From: Cocos nucifera
Taxonomy: Eukaryota > Streptophyta > Magnoliopsida > Arecales > Arecaceae
Assembly (NCBI GenBank): GCA_006176705.1
Contig: QRFJ01000387.1
Coordinates: forward strand, 900,462-964,461
DNA length: 64,000 nucleotides
Direction: 5' to 3'
Numbering within the stretch: the first letter of the stretch is position 1; each line of letters begins with the position of its first letter. Below are positions 48,985 to 61,448 of the stretch, piece after piece. The translations under genes and the position numbers were made by a program. Below the pieces are notes generated by a model. The model was not told the DNA's origin and ran no database searches. It saw nothing but the letters and a program-made list of their open reading frames with translations.

Positions 48985-51900
48985 AGAAAAATATCTGTGT
49001 CCAATCCATTAGCACGTACCCTGGACACACATAGACTGACCGGATCCAATTATAAAGATTGGCTTAGGAACTACAAAATTATTTTGGGTTCCGAGAAGTT
49101 AACCCATGTATTAGATCAGGATCCACCCACCTTACCAATCCGTCCATCCACTGAATAGAGAGCGTCTCTGAAAAAATGGATAGACGAAGATAATAAGGCC
49201 AGATATTACATATTGGGCTCGATGTCTGATGAGCTTCAGGTCAACATGAAGATATCGGGACTGCTCACCAAATGTTGGCTCACCTGCAGGAGATGTTTGG
49301 TGAACAGAGTCGCGCAGCCAAGTATCAAGTCATGAAACAACTTTTTAAGGCTAAGATGCGTGATGGACAGTTAGTCCAAGATCACTATCTGATGTGATCA
49401 AGGATGTGAAAGAGCTTGAGAAGCTCGGTGTGAAGTTAGACTTGGATCTGCAGAATGATATTATTCTGCAATCCTTGACTGATGCATATGGGCAATTCAT
49501 CATGAATTACCACATGCATAAACTTCAAAATTCCTTGGCCGAATTAATGAATATGCTGGTTACCGCTGAGCTTTTTATGAAAGGTTCTAAAGGCTCAATT
49601 CTTGCTATGGAATGGACTTCTTTCAAAAGAAAGTCTTATAGAAAGAAAAAGAAGTCTGTGAAAAAGTAGAAGATGGAAGGAATAAAGAAGAAGAAAGCAG
49701 AGCCGAAGAAAAAGGCCGATGTCAAAGGAAAGTATTTCCATTGCAACAGCGACGACCACTGGAAGTGAAACTATCCTACTTACCTGACCATCCTGAAGAA
49801 CAAGAAGGAAGATCCTTCTGGAGGTATGCTCGTTATTAAGTCTAACCTTACGATTTCTTCTGCATCTAGTTGGATGCTTGACTCTGGTTCTAGTGCTCAT
49901 CTGTGCACTTCCATGCAGGATCTTAAGAATAGCAGGAGGCTGAGGGATGGAGACATGATCCTACACGTCGGTAATAGAGCAAGAATTGCTGCAGTAGCTG
50001 TGAAAATATATCCTCTTCGATTACCATCTGGTTTAGACTTAGTTTTAAAAGACTATTATTATGTGCCTGCAGCTAGCAGGAATTTGATTTCTATTTCATG
50101 CTTAGCACAAGAAGACTATGTGATTACCTTCTTTAAGGACCATTGTAACATTCTTTATGAAAGAAATAAAATTGCAAATGATTTTTTTATTAATAGTCTT
50201 TATCAGCTACATATTGATGTACCTGTTCTAACTATCGAGCAAAACGTGAATGCCAAATGACCTAGGGATAGTCCAAACGATAGATATCTATGGCACCTAA
50301 GACTAGGTCATATAGTAGAAGATAGGATCAACAAATTGAAAAAAAATGGGCTATTGAGTCCATTAACTTTCGAGTCATATCCAACTTGCGAATCTTGTCT
50401 CCAAGGCAAAATGACTAAACTTTCTTTTGTTGGACATGGGGAGAGGGCCATAGATCTCCTTATCCTAGTACATACAGATGTGTGCGGCCCATTTGATGTG
50501 CCGGCTAGAGATAATTTTGCCTACTTCATTACCTTTTCCGATGATCTATCTAGGTATGGGTATGTGTATCTTATAAGATATAAGTCTGAAGCTTTTGAAA
50601 AGTTTAAAAAATTTAGACATGAAGTAGAAAAATAAATTGGAAAACCCATTAAGGTTCTTCGATCAGATTGAGGAGGTGAATACCTTAGCCGAAAATTTCT
50701 AGACTATCTCAAGGATAATGGCATAGTCTCTCAATGGACTCCACCAGGAACACCTCAACTCAACGGAGTTTCAGAATGGAGAAATCGAACTCTATTAGAT
50801 ATGGTTCGATCCATGATAAGCTTCACAGACCTTCCTAATTTTCTTTGGGGATATTCATTGTTAACTTCAATTTATCTATTGAATAGGATTTCCTTTAAGA
50901 CCGTTCCTACTATACCGTATGAGATATGGTATGGTAAGAAACCAAGTCTGAGTCATCTCAGAATTTGGGGTTATCCGGCTCATGTCAAAAGATAACAAGC
51001 GGACAAGTTAGAGTTTAGGTCCTTTAGAGCTCGATTCATAGGATATCCTAAAGAGTCATTAGGATACTATTTCTACATTTCAGATGATCACAATGTGATT
51101 ATGAGTCGACATGCCATCTTTCTTGAAAAATAATTTATTCAAGATAGCGGCATTGGAAAGCAGATTAAGCTTAATGAGAAAGTCTCACAAGTACAATGAG
51201 CTAAGGACCAATTGGAACCAAATCAGGTTGAGCCAATAAGAATACTACCTCTCCACCTCGTAGATCGAAAAGAGTTTCCCATCCTCCTGAAAGATACTTT
51301 AGGTATTATTTTCAAGAAAGTAGAGGAAATGTTCCTCGTAGGTAATGGTGCTCAATGGTGATGATCCCAAAAACCTAACAATGAGGCGATATCAGATATC
51401 GATTCCGAGAATGGTAGAGGCAATGCAGTCAGAAATTGACTCGATGCACTCGAAACCAAGTCTAGACCTTGGTAGATCTACCAGAAGATATAGTACCTAT
51501 TGGGTGTAAATGGATCTTCAAGAGAAAGATTGGTGTAGATGGAAATATGGAGACATTCAAGGCTAGACTAGTGGCAAAAGGTTATAGTCAATGCGACAAG
51601 ATATGTTTTCCCTAGTGGCTATGCTAAAATCCATCCGCACATTGCTTGCCATTGCAGCCTATTTCGATTATGAAATATGACAAATGGACGTGAAAATGGC
51701 GTTCTTGAATGGATATCTTGAGGAAGATATCTATATGGAATAGCTGCTAGGTTTCACATCCAGTGATACTGATCACAAGGTTTGCAAGCTGCAAAGGTCC
51801 ATATATGGACTTAAGCAAGCATCTCGGAGCTTGAACACTCATTTCAATGATGTGATCAAAATGTTTGGTTTCATCAAAAATGAAGAGCAACCGTGTGTCT

Positions 51901-52482
51901 TCAAAAAGGTCAGTGGGAGCGCTGTTGTCTTCCTCGTATTGTACGTGGATGACATCCTCCTTATTGAGAATGATATTTCCATGATGACAACATCAAATTA
52001 TAGTTGTCCAAGGAATTCTCCATGAAAGACCTAGGTGAAGCATCCTTTATTCTAGGAAGTAAGGTCTATAGGGATAGACCGAATAGGATGCTGGGACTTT
52101 CATAGAAGATGTACATAGAGAAAGTACTAAAGAGGTTTAGTATGGAAAACTCTAAGAGGGGATTAATACCCTTCAGACATGGTATTCATCTTTCCAAGAA
52201 GATGTGCCCTAGCACACCTGAGGAAATAGAATGCATGAGCAAGATCCCTTATGCTTCTGCAATAGGGAGCCTCATGTATGCCATGCTATGTACACGACCT
52301 GATATAGCCCATGCTGTGAGTGTCACAAGCAGATATCAGTCAAATCTAGGTGAAGAACAGTGGACTTCTGTGAAATGTATCCTTAAGTACTTGAGAAGAA
52401 CTAAGGATATGATGTTGGTCTTTGGTAACGGAGAACTCAAGTCCAGGGATACAAACTCGATTTTATGTTCCGATATAGATGA
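48985..52482 (+). pseudogene. A2 gag-pol (copia), broken
   Basis: Copia order Gag, protease, integrase, reverse transcriptase, RNase H. The gag ATG used in A1 and A3 is ATA here (about 48990). Gag has several stops and indels. The zinc knuckle (about 49730-49775) has lost its first and last Cys to Tyr and holds a stop. The protease keeps LDSGSSAHLC (about 49880). The pre-integrase motif WHLRLGHIVEDR is near 50290, integrase about 50440-51000 (DVCGPFDVPARDNFAYFITF), RT about 51400-52020 (YVDDILLIEND; usual next residue pattern IGND), and RT end/RNase H 52109-52482 (KIPYASAIGSLMYAMLCTRP). The sequence breaks at the gap just before the RNase H core. Many stops and frameshifts: an old copy. Confidence 0.88.
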
Positions 52483-53331
52483 NNNNNNNNNNNNNNNNNN
52501 NNNNNNNNNNNNNNNNNNNNNNNNNNNNNNNNNNNNNNNNNNNNNNNNNNNNNNNNNNNNNNNNNNNNNNNNNNNNNNNNNNNNNNNNNNNNNNNNNNNN
52601 NNNNNNNNNNNNNNNNNNNNNNNNNNNNNNNNNNNNNNNNNNNNNNNNNNNNNNNNNNNNNNNNNNNNNNNNNNNNNNNNNNNNNNNNNNNNNNNNNNNN
52701 NNNNNNNNNNNNNNNNNNNNNNNNNNNNNNNNNNNNNNNNNNNNNNNNNNNNNNNNNNNNNNNNNNNNNNNNNNNNNNNNNNNNNNNNNNNNNNNNNNNN
52801 NNNNNNNNNNNNNNNNNNNNNNNNNNNNNNNNNNNNNNNNNNNNNNNNNNNNNNNNNNNNNNNNNNNNNNNNNNNNNNNNNNNNNNNNNNNNNNNNNNNN
52901 NNNNNNNNNNNNNNNNNNNNNNNNNNNNNNNNNNNNNNNNNNNNNNNNNNNNNNNNNNNNNNNNNNNNNNNNNNNNNNNNNNNNNNNNNNNNNNNNNNNN
53001 NNNNNNNNNNNNNNNNNNNNNNNNNNNNNNNNNNNNNNNNNNNNNNNNNNNNNNNNNNNNNNNNNNNNNNNNNNNNNNNNNNNNNNNNNNNNNNNNNNNN
53101 NNNNNNNNNNNNNNNNNNNNNNNNNNNNNNNNNNNNNNNNNNNNNNNNNNNNNNNNNNNNNNNNNNNNNNNNNNNNNNNNNNNNNNNNNNNNNNNNNNNN
53201 NNNNNNNNNNNNNNNNNNNNNNNNNNNNNNNNNNNNNNNNNNNNNNNNNNNNNNNNNNNNNNNNNNNNNNNNNNNNNNNNNNNNNNNNNNNNNNNNNNNN
53301 NNNNNNNNNNNNNNNNNNNNNNNNNNNNNNN
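52483..53331. other. Assembly gap (849 N)
   Basis: Unknown bases. Long apparent ORFs across it are artefacts of translating N. The missing piece should include the end of A2 pol and possibly a shared or separate LTR. Confidence 0.99.
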
Positions 53332-53482
53332 ACTTCTTGTACCAGAATGCTTCCTTCGTAGCTTCTGATGCAACGATATATTCTGCTGCATGGGTGAATC
53401 TACTATCACCATTTACTTGAAACTCTTCCAGCTGATAGCACCACTATTGCACACAAACAGACTCCCCGATGTCGACTTTCGA
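53332..53482 (-). mobile_element. Inverted RNase H fragment of family A
   Basis: Reverse complement of the family A RNase H segment matching about 57196-57348 in A3. Its right end (tcgaaag on the minus strand) is the base that would directly follow the last A2 base before the gap (equivalent of 57195). It is fused at 53483 to leader sequence of A3. Either a local inversion or an assembly fold-back. Confidence 0.82.
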
Positions 53483-53678
53483 GAGGTGATGAGTCAGTTG
53501 GTGAGACCGCACCACCCACTAGAAATCATTAATCATGGAGATTTTTGCATCTCTACAGAGGGAGTGTAGGGATCCGAGAAAATAGTGGGAGCTAATTTGT
53601 TTAAAAATAAAATCCTAAATAAATTGGTCAAGTCAAAATTACAGTATCTAACTAGAATCTTTGACTCTCTACAGAAAA
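53483..53678 (+). mobile_element. End of the A3 leader
   Basis: Begins gaggtgatgagtcagttgg, matching about 48795 in A2 and 4327 in A1. The 5' LTR, primer site and about 1.67 kb of leader are missing. Confidence 0.85.
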
Positions 53679-56600
53679 ATGTCTGCGTCCAACCCATTGG
53701 CACGTATCCTGGACACACATAGACTGACTGGACCCAATTATAAAGATTGGCTCAGGAACTACAAAATTAGTTTTGGGTTCCGAGAAGTTAACCCATGTTT
53801 TGGACCAGGACCCTCCCACCTTACCAGCCCGTCCATCTGTTGAACAGAGAGCGTCTCTGGAAAAATGGATAGACGAAGATAATAAGGCCAGATATTACAT
53901 GTTGGGCTCGATGTCTGATGAGCTCCAGCGCCAACATGAGGATATCGGGACTGCTCGCCAAATGTTGGCTCACCTGCAGGAGATGTTTGGTGAACAGAGT
54001 CGCAGCCAAATATCAAGTCACGAAATGACTTTTTAAGGCTAAGATGCGTGATGGGCAGTCAGTCCAAGATCACTGTCTGACAATGATCAAGGACATGGAA
54101 GAGCTTGAGAAGCTCGGTGTGAAGTTAGGACTTGGACCTGCAGAACGATATTATTCTGCAATCCTTGACTGATGCATATGGGCAATTCATCATGAATTAC
54201 CACATGCATAAACTTCAGAATTCCTTGGCCGAATTAATGAATATGCTGGTTACCGCTGAGCTTTCTATGAAAGGTTCTAAAGGCTCAGTTCTTGCTATGG
54301 AACGGACTTCTTCCAAAAGAAAGTCTTATGGAAAGAAAAAGAAGTCTGTGAAAAAGCAAAAGGTGGAAGGATCAAAGAAGAAGAAGGCAGAGCCGAAGAA
54401 GAAGGCCGATGTCAAAGGAAAGTGTTTCCATTGCAACAGCGACGGCCATTGGAAGCGGAACTGCCCTACTTACCTGGCCACCCTGAAGAACAAGAAGGAA
54501 GGTCCTTCTGGAGGTATGCTCGTTATTGAGTCTAACCTTACGGTTTCTTCTGCATCCAGTTGGGTGCTTGACTCTGGTTCTAGTGCTCATCTGTGCACTT
54601 CTATGCAGGGTCTTGAGGATAGCAGGAGGCTGAGGGATGGAGACATGATCCTACGCATCGGTAATGGAGCAAGAGTTGCTGCAGTAGCCGTGGGAACATA
54701 CCCTCTTCGATTACCATCTGGTTTAGACTTAGTTTTGAAAGACTGTTATTTTGTGCCTGCAGCTAGCAGGAATTTGATTTCTGTTTCATGCTTAGCACAA
54801 GAAGGTTATGTGATCACCTTCTTTAAGGACCATTGTAACATTCTTTATGAAAGAAATAAAATTGCAAATGGTTTCCTTATTAATGGTCTTTATCAGCTAC
54901 ATATTGATGTACCTATTCTAACTATCGAGCAAAACGTGAATGCCAAACGACCTAGGGATAGTCCAAACGACAGATATCTATGGCACCTTGAGATTAGGTC
55001 ATATAGCAGAAGATAGGATCAACAAATTGGAGAAAAATGGGCTATTGAGTCCATTGACTTCCGAGTCATATCCAACTTGTGAATCTTGTCTTCAAGGCAA
55101 AATGACTAAACTCCCTTTTGTTGGACATGGGGAGAGGGCCACAGATCTCCTTGCCCTAGTACATACTGATGTGTGCGGCCCATTTGATGTGCCGGCTAGA
55201 GGCAATTTTGTCTACTTCATTACCTTTACCGATGATCTGTCTAGGTATGGGTATGTGTATCTTATGAGACACAAGTCTGAAGCTTTTGAAAAGTTCAAAG
55301 AATTCAGACATGAAGTAGAAAAACAAACTGGAAAAACCCATTAAGGTTCTTCGATCAGATCGAGGAGGTGAATACCTTAGCCGAGAATTCCTAGACTATC
55401 TAAAGAAAAATGGCATAGTCTCTCAATGGACTCCACCAGGAACACCTCAACTCAACGGGGTTTCAGAACGGAGAAATCGGACTCTATTGGATATGGTTCG
55501 ATCCATGATGAGCTTCACAGACCTCCCTGATTTTCCTTTGGGGACACTCATTGTTAACTTCAATTTATCTACTGAATAGGGTTCCCTCTAAAACCGTTCC
55601 TACCACACCGTATGAGATATGGCACGGTAAGAAACCAAGTCTGAGTCATCTCAGAATTTGGGGTTGTCCAGCTCATGTCAAAAGACAACAAGCGGACAAG
55701 TTAGAGTTTAGGTCCTTTAGAGCTCGATTCATAGGATATCCTAAAGAGTCATTAGGATACTATTTCTACATTCCAGAAGACCACAATGTGATTGTGAGTC
55801 GACATGCCATCTTTCTTGAAAAATAGTTTATTCAAGATAGCGGCATTGGAAAATAGATCAAGCTTGATGAGAAAGTCTCACAAGTGGAACGAGCTAAGGA
55901 CCAATTGGAACCAAATCAGGTTGAGCCAATAAGAACACTACCTCCTCCACCTCGTAGATCGGAAAAGAGTTTCCCATCCCCCTGAGAGATACTTAGGTAT
56001 TATTTCAGAGGAAGTAGAGAAAATGTTCCTCGTAGGTAATGGTGCTCATGGTGATGATCCCAAAACCTACAACGAGGCGATATCAGATATCGACTCCGAG
56101 AAATGGCTAGAGGCAATGCAGTCAGAAATTGACTCGATGCACTCAAACCAAGTCTGGACCTTGGTAGATCCACCAGAAGGTATAGTACCTATTGGGTGTA
56201 AATGGATCTTCAAGAGAAAGATTGGTGCAGATGGGAAATGTGGAGACATTCAAGGCTAGACTAGTGGCAAAAGGTTATAGTCAACGCGAAGGCATTGACT
56301 ATCAGGATACCTTTTTTTCCAGTGGCTATGCTAAAATCCATCCGCACATTGCTTGCCGTTGCAGCCTATTTCGATTATGAAATATGGCAAATGGACGTGA
56401 AAACGGCATTCCTTAAATGGATATCTTGAGGAAGATATCTATATGGAACAGCCGCTAGGTTTCACATCCAGTGATACTGATCACAAGGTTTGCAAGCTGC
56501 AAAGGTCCATATATGGACTTAAGCAAGCATCTCGGAGCTGGAACACTCGTTTCAATGATGTGATCAAAAAGTTTGGTTTCATCAAAAATGAAGAGGAACC

Positions 56601-57623
56601 ATGTGTTTTCAAAAAGGTCAGTGGGAGCGCTGTTGTCTTCCTCGTATTGTACGTGGATGACATCCTCCTTATTGGGAATGATATTCCCATGTTGACGATC
56701 AGTCAAAATGTGGTTGTCCAAGGAATTCTCCATGAAAGACCTAGGTGAAGCATCCTTTATTCTAGGAATTAAGGTCTATAGGGATAGACCGAATAGGATG
56801 CTAGGACTTTCACAGAAGATGTACATAGAGGAAGTACTAAAGAGGTTTAGTATGGAAAACTCTAAGAGGGGATTAATACCCTTCAGACATGGTATTCATC
56901 TTTCCAAGAAGATGTGCCCTAGCACACCTGAGGAAATAGAACGCATGAGCAAGATCCCTTATGCTTCTGCAATAGGGAGCCTCATGTATGCCATGCTATG
57001 TACACGACCTGATATAGCCCATGCTGTGAGTGTCACAAGCAGATATCAGTCAAATCCAGGTGAAGAACACTGGACTTCTGTGAAATGTATCCTTAAGTAC
57101 TTGAGAAGAACTAAGGATATGATGTTGGTCTTTGGTAATGGAGAACTCCAAGTCCAGGGATACACAGACTCGGATTTCATGTCCGATATAGATGATCGAA
57201 AGTCGACATCTGGCAGTCTGTTTGTGTGCAATGGTGGTGCTGTTAGCTGGAAAGAGTTTCCAAGCAAACAGTGATAGCAGATTCCACCATGGAAGCAGAA
57301 TATATCGCTGCATCAGAGGCTGCGAAAGGAAGCATTCTGGTACAAGAAGTTTGCTGCAGAAATTGGAGTAATGCCATCAGATGCCATTCCTCTATACTGC
57401 GACAATAATGGCGCCATAGCCCTTGCTAAGGAGCCGAGGTCTCACCAGAAAATCCAAGCACATTGAGCGGCGATACCACCTCATCCACGATTACCTCGAG
57501 AAAGGGTTACGTCGAGGTCAAGAGAGTCGAACTCCGCAGATAATGTGGCAGACCCACTTACAAAGCCATTGGGCCAGCAGAAGTTCGAAGCCCACCTTGA
57601 GAAGATGGGACTTAGACTTGTAG
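53679..57623 (+). pseudogene. A3 gag-pol (copia), nearly complete
   Basis: The best preserved Pol here; it would build the particle, mature itself, copy RNA to DNA and insert it. ATG at 53679 (MSASNPLARILDTHRLTGPN). Zinc knuckle CFHCNSDGHWKRNC (about 54423-54464), protease LDSGSSAHLC (about 54570), pre-integrase and integrase about 54940-55830 (DVCGPFDVPARGNFVYFITF, then TPYEIWHGKKPSLSHLRIWG), RT about 56023-56750 (WLEAMQSEIDSM, YVDDILLIGND), RNase H to about 57620 (GYTDSDFMSDIDDRKSTSGS). Frame breaks near 53768, 54000, 54129, 54985, 55338, 55535, 56236, 56320, 56412, 56707 and 57270 are almost all one- or two-base indels, many in short homopolymers. In-frame stops by substitution are few. 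Confidence 0.88.
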
Positions 57624-57639
57624 CCAATTGGCTTTAGGA

Positions 57640-57651
57640 CAAGTGGAAGAT
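57640..57651 (+). other. Polypurine tract of A3
   Basis: caagtggaagat directly before the 3' LTR. Confidence 0.75.
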
Positions 57652-59931
57652 TGTTAGATATATGTGCCCTAGAAGCCAGAATTGGCTGACACTTGTAATA
57701 CACTTCTAGGGGCAAAATTATAATTTTGACTATAAATCAATAAAATGGATTATTTTCTATCACATATGTGTATTTAGTGTCTGTGATACATCCTTTGAGT
57801 TAATGGTAATGATAATTCATATTTTCAAGAGTTGAAAATTTAAGACATGAATAATCATTATTAACTCATAAATTGCTCCCGACCATAGGATCATCACGAG
57901 GATGGTGATTGATCCGGAAGGTTGGTGTACAATCGCTTCTCTTTAGTAGATGAGTCTTGAGTCTACGGTGTGGAGACACCGGAGCGAGAGTACAGGTACT
58001 CGTTAGAGAACGAGGGCACTGAGCGTGACCACCTCGAGTAGTCATTAGGGAGTCTACCTTCTCGTCAATGACTGACTCGATGCTGCAGTAGTGTGTCTGG
58101 TTCTTTGACCTGAGGTGCATCGGCAGTTCACCTTGAGGGTGTTATAGTTTGACTACACCATTACTCGATCTCCTAGCCATATGGAATCCCTGAGGTGTAT
58201 GTTGGCTATAGCATGTTCATTGTAGGAACTGGATGGCATCAAGATGGAATCTATCTACCTCGGTGGTAGAGGAGCAGCCCTATGATGATCATGAGAATCA
58301 AGTCCAGAAATCCATGGCCATGGTAGAGTGAAATAATAGAAAGAGTTTCTATTTAGATTTTCACATCGGACTCGAATCGAATGATTACATCATATGACAG
58401 AGACTAGGGTTTGACGAGTTCACCTTAACCCTAATCTGATCGGGGCTCAAGATAGAAGAACTTAATCACACAGGTAGCTGCACCAAGAGGTTCGCATTCA
58501 GCTCTGATGGGTTGCCACCATATACTGCTAGGTGTCACTGGTGGATTTTGGGAGCAATTAGAATGATTTAGATGATCGATCATTCTAGCTGTTCGAATCA
58601 GAAGAGTTCTGATCCATCGAAAGGAGTTTCGATGATGTCGATGATAGAGATCATGACATATCCCATTACCATACAGAACTGAACCTAACTGGGTCACACA
58701 AACAAGGGTTTGAATCTGGTGATCATCAATTGAACTGATCTAGTTCAATTGATCTGAATGAGATTCAATTAGGTTCAAGGAAATCGTGCTAGCACTCGAT
58801 TGAACCTAACGTTCTTCTTTTACTATCATAAATAAGTTGTCCTGTCTGAGCCAAAGGAGTTTGTGCTCAATTAGAGGCCTTCATATGGTCTGACTGGAGG
58901 TTGTCCAAGTCAGAAAAGGTTGTCTTATTTTGTAAGACATTACCTGCCATTTTTGGTCACCTGCCATTTCTTGTTCTTTGACTTTGGTCAAAAGTCTACC
59001 TTTGACTGGTCAAACGTTGACCATTGACACTTTGACTTTTGACCACATGTCACGCACCTATTGGAGAGCTGGTGGGGGCCTGTCCCCCTGCCAGAACCTG
59101 GCAAGGAGGAGGGCACACACCACCCTAGGCGTGTACCCAAGCTGGAGGCGCCTAGGAGTCCTTGTTGGACAAGGACTCCATCTCCTTTTTGGATTCCAAT
59201 TAGAGTTCTTCTAAGAACCAACTTTGACTGGTCTTAGGCACCCTCTAAGGAGGAATCCAGGGGACTCTATTCCCACCAATCAGATTTAGATCTGATTTCA
59301 CAAAGGATTGTGATTGGTTGGAAAGAAGAGGAGTTGGATCACAGGTAGTCTATAAATAAGACCCTACGCCCAACTCAAAGAAGCAATTGAGATAAGAGTT
59401 TCCATACGCCCAAAGGCCTTTTCTCCTCTCCTCCTCCATGCCAAAGCTTCTTCTCCCTCTCCTCTCCACATCCAAAATAGTTTTGGAGCTTGGTTGGTGC
59501 GATCCAGATCAAAGAAAGGCGATCAAAAGCAAGAAGGCTGCACTGCTGCAAAGGACGACTGCTGATCTTCAAAAGGAGTTTTGAAGATCCTCCAGATCAG
59601 ATCCAGATCTGATTTTTGGAGACGTGATAGAGAAGAAGAGGATCGTCAGATCTAGCCTAAGTGGATACCGATAGAGGCAAGGCGCTTGTGTGGCTAGATC
59701 CAGAACCTTCCGCTGCATACAGGATCATCAATGGATAATTAGATTACCCAAATCAGGTAAATTAAATTTGATTTAATTTATTCTTATTTTATTTTATTTA
59801 TTAAAATAATAAGAATTAAATCTAAAATATCTTAGATCTGATACAGATCAAAGAGAAAAAATTTTAAAATATATCTCTTGATCTGATCAGATCTGAACGA
59901 ACCTGGATTGGAAAATCAGGATTTTCCTTCA
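57652..59931 (+). repeat. 3' LTR of copia element A3
   Basis: 2280 bp, TGTTAGATATATGTG ... TTTTCCTTCA. Closer to the A1 5' LTR than to the A2 LTR by eye. TATA box ctataaataa at 59350-59359. The next five bases are acaac; no matching target duplication is available, because the 5' end is lost. Confidence 0.93.
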
Positions 59932-59935
59932 ACAA

Positions 59936-60475
59936 CACTATTTTATAATAAGATAATATTATTTTTTAATAAAATAATATTATATTATAATAAGATAATA
60001 TTTTTTATAATAAGGTAGTGCTATTTTATGATAAGATAGTATTACATTCCAATAAGATAGTATTATATTATAATAAAGTAGTATTCTTTTATAATAAAAT
60101 AGTACTATTTTATAATAAGACAGTATTACTTTATAATAAGATAGTATTATATTACAATAAAATAGTATTACATTATAATAAGACAGTACTGTTTTATAAA
60201 AAGATAGTATTATTTTTCAATAAGATAGTATTATATTATAATAAGATAGTATTTTTTTATAATAAGATAGTATTACATTACAATAAGACAGTACTATTTT
60301 ATAACAATGCGGTATTACTTTCTAATAAGACAATATTATATTATAATAAGATAATATTTCTTTATAATAAAGTAATATTATATTATAATAATATAGTACT
60401 ATTTTATAATAAGATAGTATTATATTATAATAAGATAGTATTATTTTACAATAAGTCAGTAGTGTTTTAGTATTG
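59936..60475. repeat. 24-bp AT-rich tandem array
   Basis: Units like tattataataagatagtatt repeat with a 24-base period over more than 500 bases. Since 24 is a multiple of three, one frame stays open for 150 codons (60018-60470), giving eight-residue repeats of the form YNKIVLFY. No start context, no codon bias and no homology known to me: regarded as non-coding. Confidence 0.88.
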
Positions 60476-60880
60476 CTTTATAACTGCAAGAATAATTCGA
60501 TCATTTCATACTAAATGGGGAGTTGCTTTTAATTTATATTTGGAATGGAGAGTTACTTTTACTTGAAACTCAATTGGGGAGCTGCTGTTAATTTAAAACT
60601 AGAATCAAGAATTTTTCACTAATTTACTATTATAAATTTATTTTAAGCTCCTAGGAGATCTAAAAGCTACAAAGGATCATCATAAATTATAACTAGTCGA
60701 AAACCCATGCATTGCGTAGGGCAGATAATTATGGTCTATAATTATTAAAATTTTTTAATAATAAATATTTATAATAAATATTTTTTATTTTTTAATATTT
60801 TATTTTATTTTATTTATTATATATTATATTTTTTATTATTTTATAAAATAATATTCTATTTTTTCTTCTTTCTTCCTATT
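60476..60880. other. Unassigned AT-rich sequence
   Basis: Nothing recognised; simple AT-rich runs at 60740-60860. Confidence 0.4.
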
Positions 60881-60884
60881 TTCG

Positions 60885-61075
60885 TACCTTCTCCGTGCTT
60901 ATCAGTGCCACCCCACTATGGCTCTCCTTCTCTCTCGGCTCTCGTCCTTATTTTTCTTCTTATACCTTCACCATGCTCGTCGGTGCTGCCCATCATGGCT
61001 CCTCTTCTATCTAGGCAAATGCCAATCCTGATCACACCCCCACCCCCTCTTTTCTTCTCATACCTTCTCCAGACC
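60885..61075. repeat. Degenerate ~80-90-bp C-rich repeats
   Basis: accttctccgtgc (60887), accttcaccatgc (60964) and accttctccagac (about 61060) begin similar units containing tatggctctcctt-like text. A further related unit is at about 62695-62808. The ORFs here, on both strands, follow from low complexity. Confidence 0.55.
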
Positions 61076-61317
61076 CGACGCCACCACTGCCCCTCCTTTC
61101 TCCTCCCTTGCCTCCTTGCCTCCTGGCCAACCCCCTTCCTACCGCCGCCAACATCTTCCATCCTATCCATCCCCTCTTCACCCACTCCCCTTTGCGTGCT
61201 CTTGCATTTTGAATTATGCTTGTGCCACTCCATGGCCCAGTTGGAGGGCTGATCTCTGACGATGCTGCTAGCAGCGAAAGCCATGATGCAGGCCTCGTAG
61301 TTGTAGAACTTCTTGTA

Positions 61318-61448
61318 ATCTCTCTCTTCTTCTTTTTTTCTCTCTTTCTTTTTTTTTTCTTTTCTTTTCCTATTCTTTTCTTTTTCCTTTTTCTTTCTTT
61401 TTTTTTCTTTTTTCTTCTTTCTTTCTTTTCTTTTCTTCTTTCTTTTTA
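61318..61448. repeat. Polypyrimidine tract
   Basis: About 130 bases of almost pure T and C (ctttttttttt, tcttctttc). It generates long Lys/Glu-rich or Phe/Leu-rich ORFs in all frames. Confidence 0.92.

Noticed and set aside
52109..53420. Long ORFs across the gap
   Set aside because: Made of N translated as unknown residues.
57866..58120. 84-codon minus-strand ORF, also at 45059-45313
   Set aside because: Antisense of the family A LTR in both places; absent or broken in the other LTR copies.
60018..60470. 150-codon ORF of YNKIVL-type repeats
   Set aside because: Open only because of the 24-base array period; no start context or homology.
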